Notes under the pieces: model-generated
What the model saw: the letters and a program-made list of their open reading frames with translations, nothing else
Told to the model about the DNA's origin: nothing
Databases searched by the model: none
Position numbers and translations under genes: made by a program
Assembly (NCBI GenBank): GCA_027922465.2
Contig: BQMF02000015.1
Span: forward strand, 62,001-126,000
DNA: 64,000 bases
Direction of reading: 5' to 3'
Origin: Turritopsis dohrnii
Lineage: Eukaryota > Cnidaria > Hydrozoa > Anthoathecata > Oceaniidae
Part shown: positions 23,607 to 34,013 of the stretch, one piece after another
Layout of the letters: each line of letters opens with the position of its first letter
Position numbering within the stretch: position 1 is the stretch's first letter

Positions 23607-25301
23607 GAGCAATAGCAGTTTTTATTGATTTCCTTTGTTTTTCTTACATTAAATTTGTTTATTTTGCATTTTCTTTCTTTTTACTTTTTTTTTCAGTGTT
23701 GCTCTTTTCTTTTTTTTTTGCAAATTCACATTTCTTCATTACTTTTTTTCTTACTTTTTTCCCCTACTTTTTCATTATTTTATTTCTACTTTTTTCGCTA
23801 CTATTTTTCTACTTTATTTTCGTTACTGTTTTTTATAATTTTTTTTTTCATTTGTTACTTTTTTGTTACTTTTTTACTACTATTTTTAAAAAAGTAAAAA
23901 AGTAAAAAAGCAAAGAAAAACTAAAGAAAAACTAAAAAGTAAAAAAAATAAAATAGTGTTCGTGGCTGAGGAGGGCAATAGCGATATGCAAAATGAAAGC
24001 ATGGCCGAGGAGAACAAGTCAGTCATGATGTTGTCAAGAGAAGACATTGCGATTATTGTTACTTTAATTCCACTAATTGTTGCGCCCTTTCTATTTGCGA
24101 AAAGGCCTATTTTCGCACACTTAGAAGCGCTGCTGTAAAAGCTTTATTCGGAGATCTGGGGTGAGTGAGCAAGAGATAACGATAACAATCCGTATTAATC
24201 TTGAAAAGGATACCTTGAAAATAGATGAATTCTGAAATTTTTGACAGGAATACGCCTGCGTAAAATAAAAGAGATAAAGCAGCTTTAAATTCATGCATTG
24301 TGCTAACAGAGAACTCGTTTGTGCGTCAAACCAAACCACGTCAAAGGAACGCTTCAATCAAGGATGCTCATTTTATGAACCCACATGAACCCAACATGTT
24401 TGTGATGTTGTTTGGTTTCTTTACACTAGGGTGTGTGTTAATTTAAGTACCGTAAATGACCGATTTAGCGCCCAGGACTCAATTTAACGCCCCATCCAAT
24501 TAAACTCCCAGGTTTAGAGGAAAAATTTGTAATCAGGTCCAGATTCCGATTAAGCTCCCAGATCCAAAATTTAAACTGGGCGATTATTTAGCAAAAACAT
24601 AAAATAATGAGAAAAACATGGTTTTGGGTTGAACATATATTTCAGCATAATGAAGAAAACTCAATAACGCGGGAATGAAGAATTTTCAAAATGAGGGTAT
24701 TTATCAAGCTTTTCTGAAGTTGCTTGAGCAGGACACAGGCCGTTCTTTTGTCAGCATCCATTGAAAAGGTAAACGGTATTGGTGATTCTAGTAATTTTTT
24801 TATTAAGTGCCCGTCCGTATAAGCGCCCACCGTAAAAGTTCAAAAAATATAAGCGCCCAGGGTGCTTAATCGTTCATTTACGGTTAATGAAAATGTGCTA
24901 TTGCTCTCCTCGGCCATGTTATCATTTTGTATATCGCTATTGCCTTCCTCGGCCACAAACACTATTTTTTTTACTTTAGTTTTTCTTTATTTTTTTCCTT
25001 TTTTTTCCTTTTTTTTTGTTAACTTAAAATGTAAAAATAGTAGTAAAAAAGTAACAAAAAAGTAGCTAATGAAAAAAAAATAATGAAAAACAGTAACGAA
25101 AAAAAAGTAGAAAAATTGTAGCGAAAAAAGTAGAAATAAAATAATAAAAAAGTAGGGAAAAAAGTAAGAAAAAAAGTAATGAAGAAATGTGAATTTGCAA
25201 AAAAAACAACACTGAAAAAAATAGTAAAAAGAAAGAAAATGCAAAATAAACAAATTTAATGTAAGAAAAACAAAAGAAATCAATAAAAACTGCTATTGCT
25301 C
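23607..25301. mobile_element. Foldback DNA transposon inserted in the Gypsy integrase
   Basis: The termini GAGCAATAGCAGTTTTTATT are exact inverted repeats, flanked by TA on both sides (23605-23606 and 25302-25303), as made by Tc1/mariner-type insertion. The inverted arms are long, about 430 bp each. They run through a T-rich (A-rich on the other side) tract of CTTTTTTACTTTTT-type repeats to a second shared block, GTGGCTGAGGAGGGCAATAG and its diverged mirror at about 24900-24955. No transposase is encoded. The F/L/Y-rich frames in the arms are low-complexity artefacts. Confidence 0.85.
24449..24884. mobile_element. MITE with ACCGTAAATGACC termini, nested in the foldback element
   Basis: The ends ACCGTAAATGACCG and CGTTCATTTACGGT are inverted. 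Inside each end lie repeated AGCGCCCAG or AGCTCCCAG motifs spaced through the subterminal region. A second copy lies at 39666-40043. This is the third nesting level: Gypsy, then foldback, then this MITE. Confidence 0.8.
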
Positions 25302-26074
25302 TAATCGGGCCTCTTCTCGGTTATATAGAGTCTCTTGCCATGTTTTGTGGGGAAGATACTTTCCAGGGTGGATTGGAATAAAATCACGGATTGGTCGTCC
25401 AAAGATACACATGGCGGGGGAGAGTCGTGTGTTCCTGTCAGGTGTGTTGCGGTATTGTAGAATGGCACGTTGAAAGGAGTCGGTGTCCAGGCAGCCATCA
25501 GGGCCAGTGTTGTCGGCTATCATACGCTTGATTGTCTTCATGCCTATTTCAGCCCTGGTGTTGCTGTGAGGGAATGCCACAGATGAAAGCCGGTGATGAA
25601 CTCCCCAATTGTGCAAATATGTTGACGTGGCTGTGGATGTGAACTCAGGGCCGCCATCTGACGATAGTTCATCACTGATGCCAAATGTTGTGAATGTTTG
25701 CCCTAGTTTGACCCGTCATGCGCCTTTTCCACTATTGGCCAGTTGTATCTCGCCACGATTACCAAATAATTGTGTCCAGCATATTTGAGAAAGTCAGCGC
25801 AGATACATTGGAATGGGTATTGGGGTTGTATTGGAGGAGTGGGGGGGGGAGAATTTGGTTGCGATGGGGCGTTACAGTTGCAAGCCGCACAACGTATGCG
25901 CATGTCACTGATTGCTGAGGTCATGCCCGGCCAGAAGAATGATGCAGACGCTCGGGAACACATTTGAGAGATGCCTTGATGGGCAGAATGGAGTGCTTGG
26001 AGGATTTTGTTACGTAGGCTTTGGGGAATGACTATTCGGTCATTGTACAACACCACACCGTCAAAGCTGTTCAA
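25293..26074 (-). pseudogene. Integrase zinc-binding and catalytic core of the Gypsy element
   Basis: The first part (26074-25703) has the H-H-C-C zinc-binding pattern, seen as HSAHQG and later CAACNC, and the first catalytic aspartate in CICADFLKY. After a frameshift near 25703-25712 the next frame continues with [14 protein letters not shown] (second aspartate) and [14 protein letters not shown] (catalytic glutamate), then the [14 protein letters not shown] motif. All three acidic residues are present, so only the frameshift, and further on the foldback insertion, inactivate it. Confidence 0.88.
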
Positions 26075-26162
26075 TTTGTCTCTGAATTGTAAATACGGCC
26101 TAAGTTCAGTTGGAAGATCTGCTTTTGATTCTGGGAACCTATCTTCAATTAAGTTTGATTAA

Positions 26163-27203
26163 TTAGACCATTGATTCATCACTGCTAGTCGCCATGCGGA
26201 TATTGTTCCAGGTAATGGAGTTGATGCCCTCGATGGAATCTTCATCAATAGGGCACACTGCTGGGCTATCTGGTTGTGATCTGATTGTCATGAGGAAGTT
26301 ATGTGGCATCATTGGGATACTGGATGAAACCGGGGCTGCGTCATCCGGTAAAGATAGGTGACTGGGTGGTCCGACAGGGTGTCGGGAGAGGGCATCTGCA
26401 GCGGTATGACCGATTCCTGGAACGTGGGCTATATGGAATCTGTACTTCAGCGTTTTTTCTTTCAAGTTCCGTAGTCGTGGATTCGGAATTGCTTCTAGAC
26501 TTCCGTCACCAAACACCTTGAGTAGGGGCCTGTGATCGACAGCAACTGTGAGGTCTGGACAGCCAAGGACAAAGTGGCGAGTCTTTTCTAAGGCATCCAC
26601 AACCGCCAGCGCTTCCCCTTCGATGGGTGCATATCTTGATTCGGTGGACGAGGTGAATTGACTGCCTATCAGAGTGACTTTCCAGCCGAAATGGCAACAG
26701 AGCAGTTTTATAGGTGTACAGTTGCAATGTTTTTGCAGAAGCCAAAAGCCGATGCCTTCTTTGCTGAAGTCGGTTGCCAGGCATGTCGGTCTTCTCTTAT
26801 CAAATATCGCAACCCCTTTTTGTATTTCCTGTACAATGATGACTTTGGTTTCTTCAAAAAGGGTGTCAAGATTGTCGGTCCATTTGAACACTGAGCTTGG
26901 TTTCAGGAGGTCGTGAAAGGGTTTCATTCTGTTTGCTGATGCAAATGCGTAGGCGACCTGGTTGATCAATCCGAACCAGCTCCTGACATCTGTAATATTG
27001 CGGGGTTTCGGGAACTCTTTGATAGCCTTGATCACCTGTGGGCATGGGCGGACTGATGTGGGTGTGATTTCAAAGCCTGCGAAGGTTACTGTATTTTTTG
27101 CGAATGCAAACTTGGACGGATTAAGAGTGATGTCATTTCGACCACAAATGTCCAACCATTCAGCTGCCTGGAAGAAACTGTCATGGATTGACCCAGACCA
27201 CAT
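26163..27203 (-). pseudogene. Gypsy RT thumb/connection and RNase H
   Basis: Just before this frame the minus strand encodes VIDDTIMWSG, the counterpart of the catalytic YVDD box. KFAFAKNTVTFAGF and WFGLINQVAYAFA are Ty3/Gypsy RT signatures. RNase H follows with CLATDFSKEGIGFWL (first acidic residue), a glutamate in PIEGEALAVVDAL, and ADALSRHP at its end. The frame runs about 346 codons to a stop at 26163, shortly before the integrase. Confidence 0.9.
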
Positions 27204-27881
27204 GATGGTGTCATCGATGACCTTTGTTTTGTTTTTGATGTCGCTAACTATCTCATCAAATCGCCGTGTGTAAGCATCCTCAGAAGCTATGTAGCCTTGT
27301 GGGCAAACACAGTACCTGTATCTACCCCACGGAAATGTTGTCAGGTGTCTGTCTTTGGGGTCAAGTGCAATACTGTGGTAGCCGTTCTAGGCATCAAAAG
27401 TGGTTTTTCTTGTGTCTGCAGGAACCATGCGTGCTTGGTGGAATGGTGATTGCGTATGGTGTGTCTTCCTTGTCGCGTAGCGGTTTAAAGCTTGAAAGTC
27501 AACAGTTCTTCTAGGCTTACCTGACTTCTTTGCACACACAACCATTCGGTGGCACCATGACACTGGGGTTCCTACCGGGACTGGTTCAATGACACCGAGT
27601 TGAACATCTTGGTTGAGGCCAGCTTTCACCTGTTCTTGCCAGTGGACTGGTACTGGGATCGGTGTGTGATATGCCACGGGTGTGGCATCGTCTTTGATTA
27701 AAAGCCTCATGGGTGGACCTGACATCATTGGCAGTCTTTGGTGTTGGCATATGTTGAAAGTACTGCCCTTGTAGTAGTCCAAAAGCCATTGTTCTAATTT
27801 CTCTCTGTTTTCCTCAGTGGCATTTCTGGCAGGTAGGGCAATTACAGCAGTTTCCCTCGGGTGTACTTTCGGTGTGGTCAC
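27204..27881 (-). pseudogene. Gypsy reverse transcriptase fingers and palm, with one nonsense codon
   Basis: From 27881 the frame shows the region leading to RT, with LGVIEPVPVGTPVSWCHRMV and SGKPRRTVDFQALNRY (motifs 1-2). It ends at TTFDA, followed by a TAG at about 27384-27389. The downstream sequence continues in the same frame with NGYHSIALDPKDRHLTTF. The single stop therefore lies where Gypsy RTs usually have tryptophan or a similar residue. Confidence 0.85.
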
Positions 27882-28000
27882 TGTGCAGAGTCTACCATGT
27901 CTGATTCGACACGGGGAAACATTTCTGGCACGATTCCCAAATCCTTACAGGCCTCCAGAGATAGAAAAAACTTGTCTGAAGAATGTGTGAAGTACACGAT

Positions 28001-28759
28001 TTAACAAGTTGACCTTTCTTGTCTAGATTCTACGGCCACTGATAGTCGCAATACCAGGGCACCAGCAATCACAATAGCATTTTGATTAGCGGCCCTCATT
28101 TTCATCGAGGTTGGGATGAGGTGTGAAATGTTCAGGCCTAAATGACGCAACAAAGACGTGCCAGCGAGGCATGATTGGCAGCCTGTGTCTGCAACTGCTG
28201 GGGTGGTGGTGCTTCGTGTCAGCTTGTTCATAGCGGTGTGAACTCCTAACGAATGGGCATCCGATGGGATTGCTTGTACTTTGATACTAATAGTTGGCTG
28301 TGGAGCGGACACACGTTTATACCAAGTGTCACATAGGGAATCATATATGTGGTGATCCAGTGTTACAGCGTTAGTCAAATACTCTTCATCTGATTTGATG
28401 GGACAGAAAGATTGAAACACTGTTGTAACTGAGTCATTTTGGTTTGTAGGTGTTTTCTGTTTGTGCTTGGTGGTACGGCATACACTTTCAAAATGATGTG
28501 GCAGATTGCATTTAACGCATGTATGGTTAAAGGCAGGACAAAGATTCATGTGTTCTTGTCTTCCACTACTATGTCCTGTCTTGCCGCAGTGACTGCATGG
28601 ATATGTTTGAGAGTTCATTTTTCTGTCAGGGGGCATCTTGGAACCGTCTCCTCGCATTGCGCCTGTATGTGCTGCTGGCTGTGTCAATTGCTGTGGGTAC
28701 AGTTGCTGGGTTGTGGTACATTCGTCCTGCCGAGCGTTTTCCACTTTCCTTAGCTTCAA
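28001..28759 (-). CDS. Gypsy zinc knuckles and aspartic protease
   Basis: This 252-codon frame overlaps the 3' end of gag in another frame, consistent with programmed frameshifting or simply with decay. It carries two zinc-binding clusters: YPCSHCGKTGH with a downstream histidine and cysteine, then HTCVKCNLPHHFESVC. The retropepsin active site AVADTGCQSCLAG follows near 28190-28155. The product would be the nucleocapsid-like and protease part of the polyprotein. Confidence 0.8.
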   Translation of the reverse strand: MKLRKVENARQDECTTTQQLYPQQLTQPAAHTGAMRGDGSKMPPDRKMNSQTYPCSHCGKTGHSSGRQEHMNLCPAFNHTCVKCNLPHHFESVCRTTKHKQKTPTNQNDSVTTVFQSFCPIKSDEEYLTNAVTLDHHIYDSLCDTWYKRVSAPQPTISIKVQAIPSDAHSLGVHTAMNKLTRSTTTPAVADTGCQSCLAGTSLLRHLGLNISHLIPTSMKMRAANQNAIVIAGALVLRLSVAVESRQERSTC

Positions 28760-29417
28760 CGAACCTTATAGTCTCATTGAGGGACATTTCTTGGTTTGCC
28801 TGGCCGAGCACATCGAGGCGAATATCGTCATCAGCGAGTCCAACAATGAGGGTGTCTCTGACCATCTGGTCGCTGTAAGACAGCTGGGAGCCGCACTCGC
28901 AGTCGATGTTGTACTGACACACACTCGCTTGACCTTTGAGGCGTGCGGAGAAAGTCCTTGCTGGTTCATCTCTATCCTGGCGCATCTGTTGAAGGTGGAG
29001 TCGGGCTACCATAACGTTTTCCTGGTGGACAGCAAATGATTTTATGTGGCTGAGAAGAGCAGTTTCATCATATGACGTAGGGTTGTTGAAACTCCTCGTC
29101 AGGTCTTTGCGTAGGGCTTCGTCACAACATTCTAGGAGTTGGAAAATGATGTCCTCGTCAACGAGATGAGTGGCATGTTTGTATTCGGACCAGTGTTGTG
29201 TGAAATATGTCCATTGTTCACTGGTCCCCGATGCAGATATGACTGGGTGTTTCACTTTTTCCGCTTTCGCTCCTGTGGCTGTAGGCACTGTTGTAGAGGC
29301 AGTGGGTGGGTGAGCAGTCCTCTCATGCATGTTGAGGAGCTTCAGGAGAATTTCGGGTGGCGTGGTCGAGGGCCAAGATAAATCACATTGTGGTGCGGGA
29401 CATTCGATGTCAGCCAT
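28626..29417 (-). CDS. Gypsy gag
   Basis: 263 codons from an ATG about 12 nt inside the 5' LTR. The N-terminus has a C/H-containing segment (ECPAPQCDLSW, with later HERTAH). The middle has the usual capsid-like region with FTQHWSEYKHATHLVDEDII and LHLQQMRQDRDEPARTFSAR, followed by MVRDTLIVGLADDDIRLDVL. These match the retrotransposon gag pattern (W-x-x-F near the start, then R-D-x-x-x-x-G-L). The frame is intact to the overlap with the zinc-knuckle frame. Confidence 0.85.
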   Translation of the reverse strand: MADIECPAPQCDLSWPSTTPPEILLKLLNMHERTAHPPTASTTVPTATGAKAEKVKHPVISASGTSEQWTYFTQHWSEYKHATHLVDEDIIFQLLECCDEALRKDLTRSFNNPTSYDETALLSHIKSFAVHQENVMVARLHLQQMRQDRDEPARTFSARLKGQASVCQYNIDCECGSQLSYSDQMVRDTLIVGLADDDIRLDVLGQANQEMSLNETIRFVEAKESGKRSAGRMYHNPATVPTAIDTASSTYRRNARRRFQDAP

Positions 29418-29429
29418 TCTGATGTTGTA

Positions 29430-29593
29430 TAAATAACTACACGGTTTTTATCCAATAGTTTATTGTAGTTTATTGTATCAAGGACAATACAACATCATGT
29501 CCAACAAACATATCTGTAGACAAACAAATGAGAACATATAACATACATGTAACATAGGTAGTAAGTAACATATAATAAATGGAACATCCTATA
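29430..29593 (-). repeat. 5' LTR of the Gypsy element
   Basis: 164 bp. The pair with 23044-23203 is near-identical apart from several substitutions and a few inserted bases around 29450-29465. Confidence 0.9.
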
Positions 29594-29599
29594 ATTATG

Positions 29600-30134
29600 A
29601 ACCGTGTTGGCTTTTGTAACGTAATGGCGACGAGCGTTCATGAAATTACCTATTTTTAGGGGGTGATTCTGGACCAAAAAAGACCGCTAGTGCAACAGTC
29701 CTGTCAATAAGAAAAAACGCAGAGCGTAAAGGCATGCAAAATGTTTTTGAAAGATTGCACCTCTCGAAGCATTTTAAGGTCCGCGATACAATATTTTTAT
29801 TACTGGTTCTATTAATATTTTGTTGCCTTTACTGTTTAACGTCGCCATGATATTCGCTGTTTGGCTTGACTAAATTAATGAACACACTTTTTTCTGCTTT
29901 TTAAATAGAGCATCGAGCCATAAAAGCCATAGAGACAGAAAGTTTCAGGTACAGAGTAAAAGAAAAAGAAGAATAAAGACTTTTTACTTAATTGATTTAT
30001 GTCACAAAATTTTATTGCAAAATGTTTAAAGTGAATTAACACAAACACAACGTGATTAATAAACGATTAAGAAAAAGGAAAAATATAAGTCTTTTTACTA
30101 TAATATGTTACGTGATCGATAGGAGACGAACTTA
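29600..30134. other. No gene seen
   Basis: AT-rich sequence between the Gypsy element and a small MITE. I see no open frame with coding character. Confidence 0.5.
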
Positions 30135-30415
30135 AGGCCGATTTCCATTCAACAAAATATCCACGTGGACGTAGGTAATCCACGCTGAGTTACGTAGAAC
30201 GCATGTGCATATGCTAATTCATAAGCGTAGATATGTCCGCTCAGCGAACGAAAATAAAGTTTTTTAAATTTTAACTTTTTTAAACTTTTTTTAAGCCCAC
30301 CGACGTCCGCTGATAATTTCAGCCAATCATGTCTTTTGATTTCCATTTGCAGCTGTTTTGCCGCTCGGAAAATTCTATTTCTGCGCGGGCATAAGCATTG
30401 AATGGAAATCGGCCT
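30135..30415. mobile_element. 281-bp MITE with TTA target duplication
   Basis: Inverted ends AGGCCGATTTCCATTCAA and TTGAATGGAAATCGGCCT are flanked by TTA at 30132-30134 and 30416-30418. The 3-bp TWA duplication and GGCC ends fit PIF/Harbinger-type MITEs. The interior is non-coding and contains TTTTTTAAATTTTAAC-type short palindromic sequence. Confidence 0.85.
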
Positions 30416-30659
30416 TTAAAAAGAAACAGAAAGTGAAAGAAAAGAAATGAATCTATTTACCATAATGTGTTACGTGATCAGACGTGATTGATAGAAGGTA
30501 CAGAACTTTACAAGAACAAGATTAGAAGAAAGAAAAAGTATCACGCATTATTTGCTTACGCAAATAAATGGAAAAAGAAGAACTACTGTTAGAATAGCTT
30601 GTGGGCTTTTGAGTGAAAGTAAATAAAGGAGGAGCACGATACCAAATTAATCTATTTGA

Positions 30660-30980
30660 GGTGCGCGATAAAAGACGCGCCTTTTCGAAGTGTGTGTGGA
30701 GGAGCGCGCGCCTTATATTGACAAGACCGGTGCAAATATTTTAATGCAGAATCTATATACTAATTACGAGTGTGCATCCGCTTTTTTCACGCGTTCACTC
30801 TCTAAAATTTTGGGTCGTTTTTGCGACCATTTATTCATAAAAGTGTATTTTTCTACAATTAGTATAAGGAAAGATCACTTTACATTGCATTTTGATCGTT
30901 TCAAATGTTTTGATTGTTCGCGAGATCAAGAAACAAAAGACAACAACAAAAGTTTATTAAGATTTATTAATGTTTTTAGG
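30660..30980 (+). promoter_or_regulatory. Candidate promoter and noncoding first exon
   Basis: A local CpG-rich patch (GTGCGCGATAAAAGACGCGC, then GGAGCGCGCGCC) is followed about 280 bp later by a near-consensus splice donor, AGG|GTAAGTATGC, at 30981. The nearest plus-strand acceptor with a coding exon behind it is TTTATTTTTAG at 37751, directly before the sulfotransferase coding region. A 5' UTR exon for that gene is plausible, but other explanations are equally open. Confidence 0.25.
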
Positions 30981-30995
30981 GTAAGTATGCTTTAG

Positions 30996-31980
30996 AACTT
31001 CTTTGTTTGTTTGTTTTGTTTTTAGGGTTTCTGCGTCATTACTTTTCAAATAATGCGCGATTGAAGAAATGAATATCATGGTTTTTAATCATGATGTTCT
31101 GGGTTCGTAAAGAAGATCGCAATTGTATACAATTCACATTTTGACACTTTTACGACTTTCGCGTTTCGCTTTTATTTACATTGGGGTTTGGATTCCATGA
31201 ACAGTTACAGTGATTTGAATCTTTTTGTTGTTTACCTGTACACACAATTTATTTTTACTACTGCATATATCGTATCGTGAAAGATTTATTATGAATATTT
31301 TGATGTTTCAGATCTTCTGATAAAAAGTTTTTCTGTTCATAATTCCAGTGTTGAACTAAAAATGCTTTAGCCGGAATACCCAGAGATTTTTAATTAAAAG
31401 TGTGAAGAGTGTTTTTTGTTATATTTTTTAGAGTTCAGCAATACAGTCAGAACTTCCAAATTTGATCTCTCTAAATTTATGGATCGAATTTTATGGTACC
31501 TGCACCTTCTGTTTCTTTTTCTTAAGGTTAGGGGTTAGGGAATTAGAGAGAGTTTACAGTACTTACAACACTGATGCACTTTCTGTTCGTTATTCTGTGA
31601 TTTAATTTTTCTTCACCATTTTTGGAGACGTCATTTTCAGAATTAAAACCTGTAAAATTGTTTTACACGGGATACTAGTTTTTTCTATAATATGAATGTA
31701 TTTACTTAGAAAAAACATACACCAATGTTTTTTCGTTAGTTCTCCTTAAGATAATGGTCGCAAAAAGTGTCTCAGCAGTTTGCTAATGAGAGAATCTTCA
31801 CAAGATAGTCATTTGTATACTTCGTAAATGTATTCCTAAAATAGTGCGATTAAAATCGCACTCATCATCGTACCTCACAGTGCGATCACATGTTGTTTGA
31901 AATTTACGCGTGCGATCTGATATTTTACGTGATTGAAAATATAGCTCCTTTTAATCTGTGAAAACGAAATAAGTTATACC
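30996..31980. other. No gene seen
   Basis: AT-rich, intron-like sequence with no coding frame or clear repeat structure. Confidence 0.45.
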
Positions 31981-31983
31981 ATT

Positions 31984-32175
31984 ATAAGTAAGTAAGTAAG
32001 TAAGTAACGGTAGTTTTTAGTCCTTGGGCTTCCATCCGTAATGGTTTGTTCTTCTGCCCACCGACTTGCAACTATTAGTTGACTTACTGCCAGAGATGCG
32101 TATAGCATTGCTCTAACTTGCCCGAAGGCCAGTGTGTAATATTCTTTGTTGAAAAGGTATTTGCCCACTGGGTAG
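31984..32175 (-). repeat. Short dispersed repeat with (TAAG)n tail
   Basis: On the minus strand the segment reads through GGAAGCCCAAGGACTAAAAA and ends in a run of about five TTAC/TAAG units at 31987-32006. The simple-repeat tail and higher GC than its surroundings suggest a SINE-like or other short retroposed element. At 32163-32173 it abuts a GCCCACTGGGTA end like those of the ~120-bp MITE family seen further right. Confidence 0.4.
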
Positions 32176-33250
32176 ACATTTAAACAAAAATTTTACCGAT
32201 TGAAATGACTAGAAGACTTTACAATTTTTGTTTGATGGAGCATGGCACATGTTCACAATTTGAACAATAAGGCACATGACATCAAAGGAAAATGTATGGT
32301 ACAAAATATTTCTCTCTGGAAATCATCCAATCATCTAACTAGTCCAAAGGAGAAGACTGACTGATGTCAGCATAAACCTCAGTTTTATATTTGATAGTTC
32401 ATTATTTTTAAACTAAGAAACTATATTAAACTATATTACTCAAAACAAAAGAAATGTACTTTGTGAACTGTAACCAAAATTCGATTTTTCTTTATAAAAA
32501 AAAGCTACGAGCAAAGGAAAAAACAAAATGTCTTGCTCAAAAAAACTACTAATGGATAAAATTGAAATCTATCATAAATACTTTACTCAAAAATTTTTAG
32601 CCAATTTTCTTTTAATGCAATTTACGTAGTTTCAAAAGAGAATTTCACAAACTGTAAAGGATAGACTAAACAACCCTTTCATGCAGAATAGGAGGAGGGG
32701 AAGTCCAATAACCTTAAACTAATATTTTCATAATCAAGGAATCTGCAAAAATCCTTCAAACCCCTTTAAATAAAAACTGTCATGCAACATTGCATTTTTG
32801 CATTATTCCCTCTGGTTCGAAGCATTGAATTTTTGTATTATTCCATTAAAAAATTATTTTATGTAATTTGAATCAAAGATTTATGATGCACTAAATACGT
32901 ATTAAGCAATTGATAGGTAAAAAAATCGTTGATCTATTTCCCTCTTCAGTTGTAATGATAACTCATCATTGAAAACTTGCCTTAAATCAAAAACGAAAAA
33001 CATCATTTATTATGACAATCCTTTGATTTCATTTGAGTGTGTTTGTGAATGAGGTGGTTTCATTTGACTATTAGTTGAAGCTACGAAAAAGATTTTGAAA
33101 CACTTCTTTTGGCATGGAACGCCTAGAAATGTTATTCATGATTGTAACGTAAGTGGAGATCGTGTTTAAAATCGTTGTGGTCCCGTGGCGAATTTTGTTG
33201 TTTTAGGCCGACGCTCCATATGCATTGCCATCACAGCCTAAGTGACAACA
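32176..33250. other. No gene seen
   Basis: AT-rich sequence without coding frames, terminal repeats or RNA-gene features that I can support. Confidence 0.45.
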
Positions 33251-33254
33251 TCAT

Positions 33255-33910
33255 CTATTTTCCAGACCTAATTTTTAATCAAAGAAATTTAAAATTCTAT
33301 AGATATACTTTTAATTCTTCGATGTTGTTTTATGTCAAATATGTTTTCTTAATGACAATAGTCGTTAATATACTCAATGTTTCTTATGGTAAAGAGAAAA
33401 TAGCAAAGTAACTATCGTCTTTGAAATATTGTTGATGCAGAACTTCCTTCATCACATGCGTGCGTGGGTGCTATCATTATGTACATCACCTTGCAGTCTG
33501 AGTCTGAGTGAGTACTGTAATTGTGTGCAGGATAGTACGTTATTTTTCTTATTTTTGTGTAATTTAAAACATTGGTCAGATTTTTCGTTGCTGTTGTTTT
33601 CATCCATATTTTACAGTTCTTCCTTCCTCAAAGAACAAAAAAATATAGAAGAAGAAAAGAAACGTGTGCAGCTTCGACCGCACCACAATAATAGCTTGTG
33701 CAGCTTTGTCGCACCAAAGTATTATAAACGTACTTAAATAGTATCTGTGCTTTTGCACCTTAATAGCTTGTGCAGTTTTGCACCAAATTAACTTACGCTC
33801 TAAAGTACATATTTTGTGCAGTGTCTTGCACCAAATAGCTTGTACAGCTTTGTTCTACCAAAATTATATTATATATACCTTCTTAGTTAACATATTTTCC
33901 TGTGCTGTGT
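33255..33910 (+). repeat. First copy of a diverged ~650-bp direct duplication
   Basis: ATTTTCCAGACCTAATTTTT through AATAGCTTGTGCAGCTTTGT recurs at 34897-36080 in the same order. Both copies contain the TATACTCAATRTTTCTTAT segment, the GTTCTTCCTTYCTCRAAGAA segment, and several GCTTGTGCAGCTTTG-type sub-repeats. Divergence is substantial, so the duplication is old. Confidence 0.75.
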
Positions 33911-34013
33911 TGCGAGACTTGGTTATTGTAATTCATTTGACATAGATTTAATTGTAAATGAAGGTGACCTCCTTTACAAGTCATTGAATAAAGATACATA
34001 ATATATTTACTTT

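Larger units (their letters stand above)
23044..29593 (-). mobile_element. Ty3/Gypsy-type LTR retrotransposon (minus strand)
   Basis: Both LTRs are short (about 160 bp) and outlined by a 5-bp target duplication, ATTAT, at 23039-23043 and 29594-29598. In the minus direction the order is 5' LTR, gag, zinc knuckles and protease, reverse transcriptase, RNase H, integrase, polypurine tract, 3' LTR. RT before integrase places it with Ty3/Gypsy rather than Copia. The gag start codon lies only about 12 nt inside the 5' LTR. Damage includes a stop codon in RT, a frameshift in integrase, and a 1.7-kb foldback transposon inserted before the integrase C-terminus. The LTRs differ by several substitutions and a small indel, so the insertion is not very recent. 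Confidence 0.92.

Noticed and set aside
23588..23905. 105-codon F/L/Y-rich frame resembling a membrane protein
   Set aside because: It is a translation of the T-rich arm of the foldback transposon; the mirror arm gives the same kind of frame on the other strand (24987-25283).
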